A DNA stretch of 64,000 nucleotides from Paractinoplanes tereljensis (GCF_016862435.1 NZ_BOMY01000050.1:186001-250000), one strand, 5' to 3'. Positions 25,001 to 33,882 are shown, counted from the stretch's first letter. Numbers and translations: made by a program. The notes: a model not told the origin generated them from the letters alone.

Positions 25001-26823
25001 GCGGCCGCCACGGTGGCGATCGCCGCGGCCTCGCCGACAAGCGTCTCGACCGCCCGCTGGTAGCCGGTGAAGGCTTCTTCCTGGCGCAGGAATTCGACGG
25101 CCCGGCGGGCGGTCTCATCGATCTCGCCGGCCAGGGTCGCTTCGAGCGCGTCGAGCCGGCCGAGGTCGGCGTAGCGCATCTCGCGCAGCGTGACCGTGTG
25201 TCCCTGCTGTTGGCGCAGCGAGGCCAGCAATCCGATCCAGCCGTCGGTGCCGGTCGGCACCTCGCCGCGGGCCCGCCGGATCAGCGCGGTCGCGGCCGCC
25301 TCGGCCGCCTCGACCGCGGTGCCGGCCTGGGCGGTGAGCTGCTGGACCGACTCGAACTCGTCGAGCACCTGCTCGGCGGTGGACCGCACCTCGCGCAGCG
25401 GGGTGGCCAGGTCGTCCAGGTCGGCCTCGGCCAGCCAGAAGTAGTTGTCGAACAGCCGCGAGCATGCCGCGATGATGGCCTCGAAGACCGGCCCGGACGG
25501 CGACATCTCGTCGACCATCCGGGACACCGACAGCGCGTCGGCGATGCCCCGCACCAGGTCGGCGTTGCCGATCCGGTCGAGCGGCCCGCTGCCGATCGGC
25601 TGGGCCGCCGCGTACGTGTCGGACACGAACGGCGTCTGCCAGATCTGCATCGGGTGCACTCGGGTGGGTTCGTCCGAGTCGTGCCGGAACGCGATAAGCG
25701 TGCCGTCGTCGAACAGCGACCACCCGTGGCAGGTGATCGGGGTGGCCACCTCTTTGCGGATGACGTTGTAGGGCAGCAGCAGGTAGCGGCCGGCGTCCCG
25801 GGCATGGAAGACGTAGAGCACGTCCTCGCCGTTGACCGACCGCAGCACCCGCTCGAACTCCAGGTCGGCGGTGTCCGCGTCGAACGTCCGGGCCAGGCCG
25901 GTGGCCAGGTAATACCCGCCCGGGAAGATGATCCCCTGGTCCTCCGGCAGCCGCTGGCAGGCCTGCCCGATCCCGTCGAGCCGCTTGACATCCCGCGTGC
26001 GGGTGTTGAAGACGAGGTACCGCTCGCGGGTCTCCTTGTAGGGCAAAACCTTGAGCAAGATCAAGGGCCCGATCCGGGTGTACGCGATGGAAGCGTCGGC
26101 CAGGCTCTGGAGTGGCTCGTCCACCGGTTCGGAGAAGATGCCCTCGCCGTCCTCGGTGTTGTTCTCCACCTTGACCGTGAGGGTGCCGCCGACCGTCTCG
26201 ACGAAGACCGCATCCTCGATCGAGACGTGCGGGTGCCGACCGAGCACGTGCTGCTCGCGGGTGGTCGGCGTCCATTCGAAGTCCCAGGCCGGCGGGAACA
26301 CGTGGTCGCGCTCGCCCCGGTTGTCGAGATAGGACACCGTGCCGTCGGTCCCGACCCGCCAGCGCAGCACCTTGAGGTCGTCGCCGCGCGCCCCGGTCTG
26401 GAACACCGCCAGCAGCAACCCCTCGAGCCGCCGCAGCTGGAGCAGCCGGGTGTCCTTGTAATAGCGGTACAGCTCGGCGAAGTCCTTCTGGAACGCCGGG
26501 CTGTCGATCTTCTTAAGGTCGGCCGGCTGCAGCTTGCCGTCGACGTATTCGTGCACGGCGAAGACGTCGGCCACCGACGTCTCGGCCCGCAGCCCGATGA
26601 ACACGTTGTAGCCGAACAGCATCGAGCCGCCCACGTGCGCGATGTCCCGCGGCACGCAGTTGTTCTCGGTGCGCACCCGCTCGGTGCCGAGCAGAGTCAG
26701 CTGCTGGCCGCCGAACGTCTCGACCCGCTTGTCGTTCAGCGCCTCGGCGCGGGCGGCCAACTCCTTGGCCTGCGCGCCCAGCCGGGCGCGCAGGACCTCA
26801 TATGTTCCGGCGTCGAGCGTCAC
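22021..26823 (-). CDS. Giant AAA+ ATPase of the DUF3686 ('DNA repair ATPase') family
   Basis: A 1600-residue protein. The N-terminal 500 residues match the DUF3686 pattern (TFGGQQLTLLGTERVRTENN, then GYNVFIGLR, a beta-propeller-like region). A long helical, coiled-coil middle follows (about 500-880) and an AAA+ module near the C-terminus: Walker A SPPGYGKTTL with Lys about 1248, Walker B VLLYLDDIQH about 1306-1312, and a sensor-like AVCMAGNPYT. Databases often call the family DNA repair ATPase; I see no direct evidence for DNA repair. It overlaps the flotillin gene by GTGA and is the third gene of a YqiJ-flotillin-ATPase operon. It probably acts at the membrane with flotillin, which is inference from the operon. 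Confidence 0.82.
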   Translation of the reverse strand: MTLDAGTYEVLRARLGAQAKELAARAEALNDKRVETFGGQQLTLLGTERVRTENNCVPRDIAHVGGSMLFGYNVFIGLRAETSVADVFAVHEYVDGKLQPADLKKIDSPAFQKDFAELYRYYKDTRLLQLRRLEGLLLAVFQTGARGDDLKVLRWRVGTDGTVSYLDNRGERDHVFPPAWDFEWTPTTREQHVLGRHPHVSIEDAVFVETVGGTLTVKVENNTEDGEGIFSEPVDEPLQSLADASIAYTRIGPLILLKVLPYKETRERYLVFNTRTRDVKRLDGIGQACQRLPEDQGIIFPGGYYLATGLARTFDADTADLEFERVLRSVNGEDVLYVFHARDAGRYLLLPYNVIRKEVATPITCHGWSLFDDGTLIAFRHDSDEPTRVHPMQIWQTPFVSDTYAAAQPIGSGPLDRIGNADLVRGIADALSVSRMVDEMSPSGPVFEAIIAACSRLFDNYFWLAEADLDDLATPLREVRSTAEQVLDEFESVQQLTAQAGTAVEAAEAAATALIRRARGEVPTGTDGWIGLLASLRQQQGHTVTLREMRYADLGRLDALEATLAGEIDETARRAVEFLRQEEAFTGYQRAVETLVGEAAAIATVAAAQPVADKLTEQADGLQVVIDVVGGLEIADATVRVAILERIGEVLGGINRARATLDGRRRDLAAVEGRAAFAAEFALLGQAVTAGLAAADTPERCDEQSAKLMLQVEALETRFGEFDDFVDQLAAKRAELYEAFAGRRQGLIDERQRRADRLVASAQRTLVSVQRRVAGLSTLDEVNTYFATDPMVAKLRSVAADLRELGDAVRAEELDGRVKAARQEAGRALRDRLDLYGEGGTTIRLGRHTFAVNTQAIDLTLVPDGPDLAFTITGTDYRAPIRDTSFIADTRPFWPQALASENASVYRAEHLAAAIFAADPAGAAVALADGSLPDFVRREAESRIDEGYERGVHDADAVLILSAVIRLHAGAGLLRFEPSVRVAAQLFWVFSTTAEQRTAWTVRATSLARARTAFGSGLPLAELAAEISAVAQEPIGEYLVEELAGGTAGFVTAAGARTFLDKFHRAARGYLDDLAGLPTVAERRQLITGWLTAFRSAVPDAGSEDDLVEAVAIELTGTQLTRYDSAAALDATVEGLLGVHPRITGGRLALRLDQFLAGTRSFREAAVPAFRTYQKRRNALAATERDRLRLDEYRPAVMTAFVRNRLLDEVYLPLIGDNLARQLGAAGDAKRTDQSGLLLLISPPGYGKTTLMEYVANRLGLVFVKVNGPALGHAVTSVDPLAAPNSTARQEIEKISFALEMGNNVLLYLDDIQHTSPELLQKFISLCDAQRQMEGVWEGSAKRYDLRGKRFAVCMAGNPYTESGQRFRIPDMLANRADVWNLGDVLSGRSDVFEMSYLENALTSNSVLAPLATRSRDDLPLLVRLAAGDETVRPDRLSYAYSAAELSQVLSVLQKMRRVQQVVLRNNQAYIASAGQADDSRTEPPFRLQGSYRNMNKLAERIVPAMNDDEIEAVLDDHYAGEAQTLTTGAEANLLKLAELRGRLTPAQASRWAEVKAAYLRSKALGGSGDDPMSRAVGAVGLLADRVGDVSTAIGRLGSS

Positions 26824-28817
26824 CGGGCAGCCGGCACCTTCGCGTCGGCGATACCCATCTTCTCGGCGGTGGCGAGCAGCTCACGCAGCTTGCCGGTGTC
26901 GCCGCGGCCCGACTTGATCTGCTGGGTGAGGAACGCGGCCAGGCTGACGTTGGCCACGTCGGCCGTCGAGAAGTTGCCGAGCGCCCGGGTCAGGTCGCCC
27001 ATGAAGTCGCCCTCGCCGTCGAGGTAGCGGGAGCCGAACGCCTGCGCCACCGACGAGTTCTCCACGAAGCCGTCCACGCTCTTGCCCAGCGTGATCGAGC
27101 CGAGCAGCTTGTCGAAGAAGATCGAGTCGCCGCCGACGATGTCGATGTCGGCCTTGGCCAGGCCGACCGAGAGCACCTCGGCCTGCGACGCGGCGATCTG
27201 CTGGTGCACGTTGATGCCGGCCAGCCGGATCTCCTTCTCCATCTCCAGCCGCAGGCGGTATTCCTCGTGGCCGCGGGTGGCGTTGTCCATCGCCGCCATC
27301 GAGCCGGCCTTCTCCTGCAGGCCCTCGGCCTCGGCCAGCAGCTTCGCCTTGATCGACTCGGCCGCGATGAGCGCCTTCTCCCGGGAGACGACGTTCTCCG
27401 CCTTGCCGGTCTTCTCCACCACCTCGGCGTTGCGCTCGCGCACCTGCACGTCGGCCAGCCCGGCCGCGGCCGCCTCGGCCTGGATGCCCTCGGCCAGTCG
27501 GATCTTGGCGCGGGTGTCCAGCTCGGCGGTCTGCTGGCGGGCCTCGGCCAGCAGCAGTTCCTCGCGGGCCTTGAACTTGGCCGCGGTCTCGGCCGCCTCG
27601 GCCGCCTTGATGTCCTTGACCAGGTGTTCCTGCGCCTCGGCCTCGGCCGCGATGATCACTGCCTGCCGGGTGCGCTCGGCCTCCTCGACCACCCGCAGGC
27701 GCTTGATGCTCTCCTCCTGCTCGGCGACCGTCTTCTCCACCGCGATCCGCTCCCGGATGACCTCGGCGATCGAGCGGCGCTCGCCCTCGACCTCCTTGTC
27801 CTTGGCGATGGTGCTCAGCTCGGTCTCCCGCTGGCGGGAGATGACCTCGAGCATCCGGTCCTTCTCGATGCGCTCGGTCTCGATCGCGATGACCCGCTCG
27901 CGGTTCTTCTCGGCGACCGCGATCTCCCGAGCCTTGTTCTCCTCCTGCACACCGAGCTGCTGCTGGGTCTTGAGCTTCGCGCCCTCCGACCGGAGCATCT
28001 CCTCGGCCTGGGCCAGGGCGATCTCGGCCTCCTCGCGGGCCCGGATCGTCTCGATCTCGCGGCGCTGCCGGATCTCGGCGTCGGCCTGCCGGCGCTGCAG
28101 CTCGAGGATCGTCTCCTTGGCCTCGACGTTCTGCCGGGTGATCTCTTTCTCCTCGGTGCGCCGGAAGTCGTTGGTGCGCACCGCCTCGATCGCGGTCAGC
28201 TCGGTGATCTTCCGGATGCCCTGCGCGTCGAGGATGTTCTTGGAGTCGAGCGACATCAGCGGCGTCTGCTCGAGGAAGTCGATGGCCGCGTCCTCGAGGC
28301 TGTAACCGTTGAGGTCGGTGCCGATCACCTCGATGATCTGGTCGCGGAACTCGTGCCGCTTGGTGTAAAGATCGACGAAGTCGAGCTGCTTGCCCACCGT
28401 CTTGAGCGCCTCGGAGAACTTCGCGCTGAACAGTTCCTGCAGCGTGGTCTCGTTGCTGGCGCGGGCGGTGCCGATCGCCTGGGCCACCTTGATGACGTCC
28501 TCGGTGGTCTTGTTGACCCGCACGAAGAACGTGATGCGGATGTCGGCCCGGATGTTGTCCCGGCAGATCAGGCCCTCACGGCCGGTCCGGACGATCTCGA
28601 TCGTCTTCACCGAGATGTCCATGATCTCGGATTTGTGCAGCACCGGCAGCACGACCGCACCGGTGAAGGTCACGTCGACCCGGCGCACCTTGGAGATGAT
28701 CAGCGCCTTGCCCTGCTCGACCTTCCGGAACATCCGACTGAGGAAGAACAGCACCCCGACAACGATGAGAACGACGACCGCGATGAGAATGCCCAGACCT
28801 GTCGAGATTACGTCCAT
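26820..28817 (-). CDS. Flotillin-like SPFH-domain protein (YqiK-like)
   Basis: A 665-residue membrane-scaffold protein. One N-terminal helix (GILIAVVVLIVVGVLFFLS) is followed by an SPFH/Band 7 domain (about 30-190) and a very long, charged Glu/Ala/Arg coiled coil (about 220-560), then a flotillin C-terminal domain. Flotillins oligomerise and organise membrane microdomains. E. coli YqiK, encoded after YqiJ, has the same layout. The ATG at 28817 overlaps the stop of the upstream YqiJ-like gene (TGATG). A 3-base-longer start (TTG at 28820) is possible but less likely. Confidence 0.92.
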   Translation of the reverse strand: MDVISTGLGILIAVVVLIVVGVLFFLSRMFRKVEQGKALIISKVRRVDVTFTGAVVLPVLHKSEIMDISVKTIEIVRTGREGLICRDNIRADIRITFFVRVNKTTEDVIKVAQAIGTARASNETTLQELFSAKFSEALKTVGKQLDFVDLYTKRHEFRDQIIEVIGTDLNGYSLEDAAIDFLEQTPLMSLDSKNILDAQGIRKITELTAIEAVRTNDFRRTEEKEITRQNVEAKETILELQRRQADAEIRQRREIETIRAREEAEIALAQAEEMLRSEGAKLKTQQQLGVQEENKAREIAVAEKNRERVIAIETERIEKDRMLEVISRQRETELSTIAKDKEVEGERRSIAEVIRERIAVEKTVAEQEESIKRLRVVEEAERTRQAVIIAAEAEAQEHLVKDIKAAEAAETAAKFKAREELLLAEARQQTAELDTRAKIRLAEGIQAEAAAAGLADVQVRERNAEVVEKTGKAENVVSREKALIAAESIKAKLLAEAEGLQEKAGSMAAMDNATRGHEEYRLRLEMEKEIRLAGINVHQQIAASQAEVLSVGLAKADIDIVGGDSIFFDKLLGSITLGKSVDGFVENSSVAQAFGSRYLDGEGDFMGDLTRALGNFSTADVANVSLAAFLTQQIKSGRGDTGKLRELLATAEKMGIADAKVPAAR

Positions 28818-29383
28818 CAAACGTCCTTTGTGGCTATATCGGCGGGAACGACCCAGAAGAACTCGCCCTTCGGGTCAAAGTCGTAGAGGACCGCGACGGT
28901 GCCCGCGTGCAGGTCGTCGTCGCCGGCTTGGCGGACCTGGACGATAGCGGAGGAGCCGTCCTCGGCGTGCACCTCGGCCTGGCCGAAAGTGCTGGTCACG
29001 CGGCCGGTGCGGATGACGCACGTGCGGCCGACGAAGTCGGTGCGGGACGGGTCGGTGCCCACCGGGGCGAATCGCCGCAGGACGACGACGGCGAGCCGGG
29101 TGAGAATCCAGGCGACCACCAGGGCGAGGCCCAGCGCCACCCAGACCGGCAGGAATTCGGCGCCGGACAGGCTGCCGAACCAGGCAAACAAGACAAGAAG
29201 CGAGACGGGTACGGAAACCGGCAGGCCGCCGAGGCCCGCGAAACTCAACAGATCGCCGCTGTCGCCCGCGTCCGGGTCGGCGCCGCCGGCGATCACCACG
29301 ATCCAGAACCCGATCACGAGGATCAGCAACGGGGTGAACAGGACGGTCGGGAAGCTCAGCACGGCCCCGACGAATCCGTCCAT
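28817..29383 (-). CDS. YqiJ/NfeD-like membrane protein with OB-fold domain
   Basis: A 188-residue membrane protein with two hydrophobic regions (VLFTPLLILVIGFWIVVIAG and a pair around 60-95) followed by a C-terminal OB-fold domain (DFVGRTCVIRTGRVTSTFGQ, SSAIVQVR, VLYDFDPKGEFFWVVP). NfeD/YqiJ proteins are encoded beside flotillins and are thought to work with them in membrane organisation. I chose the ATG at 29383, which has GAGG 7 bases upstream; another ATG 8 codons earlier is possible. It is the first gene of the three-gene operon. Confidence 0.88.
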   Translation of the reverse strand: MDGFVGAVLSFPTVLFTPLLILVIGFWIVVIAGGADPDAGDSGDLLSFAGLGGLPVSVPVSLLVLFAWFGSLSGAEFLPVWVALGLALVVAWILTRLAVVVLRRFAPVGTDPSRTDFVGRTCVIRTGRVTSTFGQAEVHAEDGSSAIVQVRQAGDDDLHAGTVAVLYDFDPKGEFFWVVPADIATKDV

Positions 29384-29556
29384 CGCCCTGCCTCGCCCCC
29401 GTTTCATGTTTTTGTCAGGGCCATGGTGACAGGCCAGGTCAATCCGCTACCAGAAATGTCAGACACCCGTCTCGGGTTCCGGGAAACTCCCGCTCAACGC
29501 GTGGTCCGTACCCGTTTGGGATCTTTGTCTGGTTGAAGCGGTTAACGTCAGTTTCG

Positions 29557-30732
29557 ATGACGGAGACCAAAACCGAGGTACGCCCGGCCGAGACTCGCTC
29601 GGCCGGGCCGTCCCTGAGGTTCCGGCCCGACATCGAGGGGCTGCGCGCGGTCGCGGTGATCGCGGTCGTCCTGTTCCACGCCGGGGTGCCCGGTGTCGGC
29701 GGCGGCTACATCGGCGCCGACGTCTTCTTCGTCATCTCCGGCTTCCTGATCACCTCGCTGATGATGCGCGAGATGGCCACCACCGGGGAGCTGTCGCTGC
29801 TGCGCTTCTGGGGCCGGCGCGCCCGGCGGATCCTGCCGGCGGCCACCCTGGTGCTGGTCACCGTGGTGCTGGCCGGTTACCACTGGCTCGGATCGGCGCG
29901 CGGCGACGAGATCGCCGAGGACGGCCGGTGGGCGGCGCTGTTCGCGGCCAACTTCAACTTCGCGGCCCAGGGCGTCGACTTCCTGCAGTCACAGTCCGCA
30001 CCCTCGCCGCTGCAGCATCTCTGGTCGCTCGCGGTCGAGGAGCAGTTCTACCTGGTCTGGCCGGCCCTGGTCGGGCTGCTCATCTGGCTCGGCCTGCGGC
30101 ATGCCACCCCGCTGCTGCTCGGTCTGGCCGTCGCCTGCTCGGTGGGCTGCTCGATCTGGCAGACCGGCACCTGGTCGTACTTCTCGCCGGCCACCCGGGG
30201 CTGGGAGCTCGGCGCCGGCTGCCTGCTCGCCCTGGTAGCCGACCGGCTCGACCGGATCCCGGCCCCGCTGTCCACCGGGCTGGCCGGCGTCGGGCTCGGC
30301 GGCATCGTGGTGGCCGCGCTAAGTTTCGACGACAGCACCCCGATGCCCGGGTACGCGGCGTTGCTCCCGGTGCTGGCCACCGTGCTGGTGCTGGCCGGGC
30401 GTGGGGACGGGCTGCTCGGCCTGGCGCCGCTGCGCTGGATCGGCCGGATCTCCTACCCGCTGTACCTCTGGCACTGGCCGGTGCTGATCATCGCCGAGCA
30501 GTCGTACGGCCCGCTGTCGGCCCGGACCCGACTGGCCCTGGTGCTGGTCAGCGTCGTGCTGTCGATCGTGACGTACCTCCTGGTGGAGGCCCCGATCCGG
30601 CACAGCCGGAGCCTGCAGCGGCCGGTACTGACGGTGGCCATGGCCGTGCTGCTGATCGCGGCGCCGCTACTGGTCGCGGAGTGGCGGACCAGCACCGTGG
30701 CCATCCGGACAGCCGGAGACGGCACGCCGTAG
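29557..30732 (+). CDS. Membrane acyltransferase (acyltransferase family 3)
   Basis: A 391-residue integral membrane acyltransferase of the OafA/OatA type, with about ten helices. The landmarks are FRPDIEGLRAVAVIAVVLFH with the catalytic His, GGGYIGADVFFVISGFLIT, RFWGRRARRILPA, and LQHLWSLAVEEQFYLVWP. It likely moves acetyl or another acyl group onto a cell-surface glycan. Larger relatives carry an extra SGNH esterase domain, which is absent here. The ATG at 29557 has no clear ribosome site; an in-frame TTG lies 24 bases upstream. The stop codon lies in the loop of the terminator hairpin. Confidence 0.9.
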   Translation: MTETKTEVRPAETRSAGPSLRFRPDIEGLRAVAVIAVVLFHAGVPGVGGGYIGADVFFVISGFLITSLMMREMATTGELSLLRFWGRRARRILPAATLVLVTVVLAGYHWLGSARGDEIAEDGRWAALFAANFNFAAQGVDFLQSQSAPSPLQHLWSLAVEEQFYLVWPALVGLLIWLGLRHATPLLLGLAVACSVGCSIWQTGTWSYFSPATRGWELGAGCLLALVADRLDRIPAPLSTGLAGVGLGGIVVAALSFDDSTPMPGYAALLPVLATVLVLAGRGDGLLGLAPLRWIGRISYPLYLWHWPVLIIAEQSYGPLSARTRLALVLVSVVLSIVTYLLVEAPIRHSRSLQRPVLTVAMAVLLIAAPLLVAEWRTSTVAIRTAGDGTP

Positions 30733-30743
30733 GGCGTGCCGTC
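30718..30743 (+). terminator. Terminator spanning the acyltransferase stop codon
   Basis: An 11-bp perfect stem (GACGGCACGCC with its complement) and a GTAG loop that includes the stop codon. It separates two convergent units and probably works for both. Confidence 0.8.
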
Positions 30744-30757
30744 TTCCGAGTCGCTGG

Positions 30758-31339
30758 TCAGCGCCGGCGGCGCAGCACCGTCGCCACGATCGCGGCCGCA
30801 CCGAGAACCACGGCCGCCACCGCGGCCAGCGGAATCGGCCGGCGGGCCACGTCGGTCGGCGAACCGTCGGTGAACTGATGCCGGACCTGGTCGCCGACCT
30901 CGCCGGCCTGGCTCGCCACCCGGCCCGCGGCCTGCGCGGTAGTCTGCTGCACCTCGCTCACCTGCTCACTGATCTGCGCGGCCTTCACCGCGGCTGCCTC
31001 TTTGGCCTGCGCGGCCTTCATCGCGGCCGCTTCCTTCGCCTCGGCCGCCTTCACCGCGGCGGCCTCCTTGGCCTTGTCCGCGGCGCGCTTGAGCTCCTGC
31101 GTCTTCTCCGCCGCGGACTCCCGGAACTCGGCGGCCTTCTCCGTGGTGACGGCCTTGAGCTCCTGGGTCTTCTCCACGGTCGCCTGCTTGATCTCGGCTT
31201 TCTTGTCGGCCGCGGCGTTCTTTACCCGCGCCTTGACGTCAGCCTTGGCCGCCAGCGCGGCGGCCGTCTCGCCGAGGTCAGCCCGGGTCTCCTCGATCGA
31301 CTCCCGAACCTCGTCAGCGGTCCTGTTATCGCCGCTCAT
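30758..31339 (-). CDS. DUF3618 membrane-attached coiled-coil protein
   Basis: A 193-residue protein. It starts with the DUF3618 signature (DEVRESIEETRADLGETAAALAAKADVKARVKN), continues as a long Lys/Ala/Glu helix with repeated AAEAKEAAAMKAAQAKEAAA-like units, and ends in a helix with a basic stop (AAIVATVLRRRR). The topology suggests a cytoplasmic coiled coil tied to the membrane at its C-terminus. The function is unknown. It overlaps the holin-like gene by ATGA; the pair is a common actinobacterial unit. Confidence 0.88.
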   Translation of the reverse strand: MSGDNRTADEVRESIEETRADLGETAAALAAKADVKARVKNAAADKKAEIKQATVEKTQELKAVTTEKAAEFRESAAEKTQELKRAADKAKEAAAVKAAEAKEAAAMKAAQAKEAAAVKAAQISEQVSEVQQTTAQAAGRVASQAGEVGDQVRHQFTDGSPTDVARRPIPLAAVAAVVLGAAAIVATVLRRRR

Positions 31340-31746
31340 GCGTGCCGTCCCTCCCGGATCGCGTCCTTGACCGTCTCGACATCACGCCGGCCGCTGGCCA
31401 TCGCGGCCTCCGGCTCGGGCGGCAGTGCCTGGCTCACCTGGTTCTTGCCGATCAGCGCGGCCACCCCCGCCGCGGCGAACAGCACCACGGTGACGATCAG
31501 TGCGGCCGCCCAGGCCGGCATGACCAGGGCAAGCAGGGCACCCACGGTGACGAAGAGCGCGCCGAGCCCGTACAGCGCCAGAGCCCCGGCCGTGCCGAAC
31601 AGGCCGGCGCCGAGCCCGGCCCGCTTGCCCTTCTCCACCATCTCGATCCGGGCGAGGGTGAGTTCCTCCCGTACGAGGGTGGAGACCTGTTCGCTCATCT
31701 GCCGGACAAGATCACCGGTCGACTGTTGCTCGGTATGCGTCGTCAT
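31336..31746 (-). CDS. Phage_holin_3_6 (DUF1469) family membrane protein
   Basis: A 136-residue membrane protein with an amphipathic N-terminus (GDLVRQMSEQVSTLVREELTLARIEMVEKGKRAG) and two adjacent hydrophobic helices. This is the DUF1469 'phage holin family' layout, but the family is a normal chromosomal partner of DUF3618 in actinobacteria and does not indicate a prophage. AGGAGGGAG stands just upstream of the start. It is the first gene of the two-gene operon. Confidence 0.88.
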   Translation of the reverse strand: MTTHTEQQSTGDLVRQMSEQVSTLVREELTLARIEMVEKGKRAGLGAGLFGTAGALALYGLGALFVTVGALLALVMPAWAAALIVTVVLFAAAGVAALIGKNQVSQALPPEPEAAMASGRRDVETVKDAIREGRHA

Positions 31747-31961
31747 GCGTGCTCCCTCCTAGCCCAGCACATACCCGCAGGCGGCGCAGGTAATCGCCTG
31801 ACCTGCGAAGTCACCGCTTCGAGGCATCCAGATCGAACACAGTCAATTCATAGTCAACTCTCGGGAAACCTTGAGCTTCGGAACGCCGTACCCGGCTCTT
31901 ATGCATTGATAGGTTTCGATTTTGCCTTCGAGTAACCAGGCGTTCACGGAGGGACCCATCC

Positions 31962-33863
31962 ATGACCCCCAGAATCCCGCGGGCCGCCATGCCCGCGGCG
32001 ACCGTGGCGTTCACCATCACCCTGGTGGCCGCCTCGGCGGTGGCGATTGCGGCCGCACCGGCCAAAACCGCCGCCGCACCGCACCACTCGGCCGCCCCGC
32101 CCGGCACCGCCGCGGCGGCGGCCCGAGCCCTCAACCGCCCCGACCACGACAGCCACCGCCCGGACGACCGGCACCGGCCTCGGCCGATCGAGCGCCGGAT
32201 CCGGCTGACCGGGGGCAGCGCCCGGGCGACCGGCCCCGGCGTCACCGTGGCCGGCGCGACCGTGACCATCGGCTCGCCCGGCACCTACCGGATCAGCGGC
32301 AAGCTGAGCGACGGCCAGCTCGTGGTGAACAGCGCCGACGCCGGTCTGGTCCGGCTGATCCTCGACGGGGTGGACATCAGCAGCTCCACCAGCGCGCCGA
32401 TCGCCATCCTGGCGGCCGGTGAGGCCGAGGTGGTGCTCGCGCCGGGCTCGCAGAACGTGCTGTCCGACGCGACCACCTACGTCTACCCGGAGGGGGTCGA
32501 TGAGCCGAATGCGGCCCTGTTCAGCGCGGCCGACCTGACCATCGGCGGGTCCGGGTCGCTGACCGTGACCGGGAACGCCTACGACGGCATCACCAGCAAG
32601 GACGGGCTGGTCATCGACGGCGGCGCGATCACCGTGCAGGCCGTCGACGACGGGGTGCGGGGCAAGGACTACCTGGTGGTCAATGGCGGCACCCTCGCGG
32701 TGACGTCCGGCGGCGACGCCCTGAAGTCCGACAACAAGGACGACGCCACGGCCGGCTACATCGCGGTCAACGGCGGCACCGTGAATGCCACCTCGACCGG
32801 CGGGGACGGGCTCGACGCCGAGACCGACGTGCTTGTCGACGGCGGTGCGATCACCGTGGGCAGCGCCGGCAAGGGCCTCAACGCCGGCAAGTCGGCGGTG
32901 GTCAGCGATGGCGTGGTCACCATCGACGCGGTCGACGACGGCGTGCACTCGGACGACACGGTCACCGTCGACGGCGGCAGCGTCACGGTGGCCAGCGGCG
33001 ACGACGGGGTGCACGCGGACGGCGTGGTGACGATCAGCGCGGGCGAGGTCCGCGTGAACCGCTCGTACGAGGGGATCGAAGGTCTGAAGATCCTGGTCAG
33101 CGGGGGCATCGTGCGAGCTACCTCGCAGACCGACGACGCGGTCAACGCGGTCGAGGAGGGCGTCGGCGAGATGGAACCCGCGCCGAACGCTCTCATCGAG
33201 ATCACCGGCGGCACGGTGATCGTCGACGGTGGCACCGACGGACTCGACTCGAACGGCGCGCTCACCATCGCCGGCGGGGTGGTCGTCGTGAAGGGCTCAG
33301 CCACCCGGGGTGGTGGCGAGGGCGGTCTCGACTCCAACGGCGCGCTCACCTTCAGCGGTGGCACTGTCGTGTCGACCGGGGTCAGTGCCGTGACCAGCCG
33401 GTTGCCCAGCACCGGGCAGGGTTGGGTGCTCTACGGCTTCGCCGCCGGGCAGCCGGCTGGCACGCTGGTGCAGCTGGCCGCCGCCGACGGGACGCCGCTG
33501 CTGGCCTACGAGACCTCGAAGGCGTTCCAGGCGGTGCTCTTCTCCTCCGCCGACGTGGCGACCGGAACCCACTACCTGCTCTACACCGGTGGCGCGGCCA
33601 CCGGGACGCCGCTCGGTGAGGGGCTGTCCGGCGGCGGCGACCTGACCGGCGCGACGCCGATCATCGAGCTGACCTCGGGCACCGCGGCCGGCAACACCGG
33701 TGGGGGAGGTGGCCCGGGCGGAGGTGGAGGTCCGCGCCCGAGCGGTCCCCGGCCCAGTGGTCCGTGGCCGAGCGGCCCCTGGCCGAGCGGTCCGGTGCCC
33801 AGCGACCCGGTGCCCAGCAGCCCGGATCCCGTTCCCAGCGAGCCGGTGCCTTCCAGCAGCTGA
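31962..33863 (+). CDS. Secreted Cthe_2159-type beta-helix carbohydrate-binding protein
   Basis: A 633-residue secreted protein. After a signal peptide and a charged low-complexity stretch, residues about 85-480 contain many short repeats of the kind DGLVIDGGAITVQAVDDGVR / GKDYLVVNGGTLAVTSGGD, each giving a turn of a right-handed beta-helix. This is the DUF4353 family typified by the cellulose- and pectin-binding protein Cthe_2159. A Gly-rich and PSGP-repeat tail ends the protein. There is no membrane anchor. GGAGGG lies 8 bases before the ATG. It probably binds acidic polysaccharides, perhaps with calcium through the many Asp residues. Confidence 0.85.
   Translation: MTPRIPRAAMPAATVAFTITLVAASAVAIAAAPAKTAAAPHHSAAPPGTAAAAARALNRPDHDSHRPDDRHRPRPIERRIRLTGGSARATGPGVTVAGATVTIGSPGTYRISGKLSDGQLVVNSADAGLVRLILDGVDISSSTSAPIAILAAGEAEVVLAPGSQNVLSDATTYVYPEGVDEPNAALFSAADLTIGGSGSLTVTGNAYDGITSKDGLVIDGGAITVQAVDDGVRGKDYLVVNGGTLAVTSGGDALKSDNKDDATAGYIAVNGGTVNATSTGGDGLDAETDVLVDGGAITVGSAGKGLNAGKSAVVSDGVVTIDAVDDGVHSDDTVTVDGGSVTVASGDDGVHADGVVTISAGEVRVNRSYEGIEGLKILVSGGIVRATSQTDDAVNAVEEGVGEMEPAPNALIEITGGTVIVDGGTDGLDSNGALTIAGGVVVVKGSATRGGGEGGLDSNGALTFSGGTVVSTGVSAVTSRLPSTGQGWVLYGFAAGQPAGTLVQLAAADGTPLLAYETSKAFQAVLFSSADVATGTHYLLYTGGAATGTPLGEGLSGGGDLTGATPIIELTSGTAAGNTGGGGGPGGGGGPRPSGPRPSGPWPSGPWPSGPVPSDPVPSSPDPVPSEPVPSSS
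33735..33863 (+). repeat. PSGP-type repeat tail
   Basis: A run of about a dozen degenerate 9-15-base units encodes Pro-Ser-Gly/Asp-Pro repeats (RPSGPRPSGPWPSGPWPSGP and similar) at the end of the beta-helix protein. It is a low-complexity spacer. Confidence 0.8.
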
Positions 33864-33882
33864 TTTGCGGTGGGGCGACCGC

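Noticed and set aside
22021..26823. Annotation of the giant ATPase as a DNA-repair enzyme
   Set aside because: No nuclease, helicase or DNA-binding motif is visible and the operon is membrane-associated. The name is retained only as the database family label.
31336..31746. 'Phage holin' family gene as a sign of a prophage
   Set aside because: It pairs with a DUF3618 gene, a standard chromosomal arrangement in actinobacteria, and no other phage gene is near.
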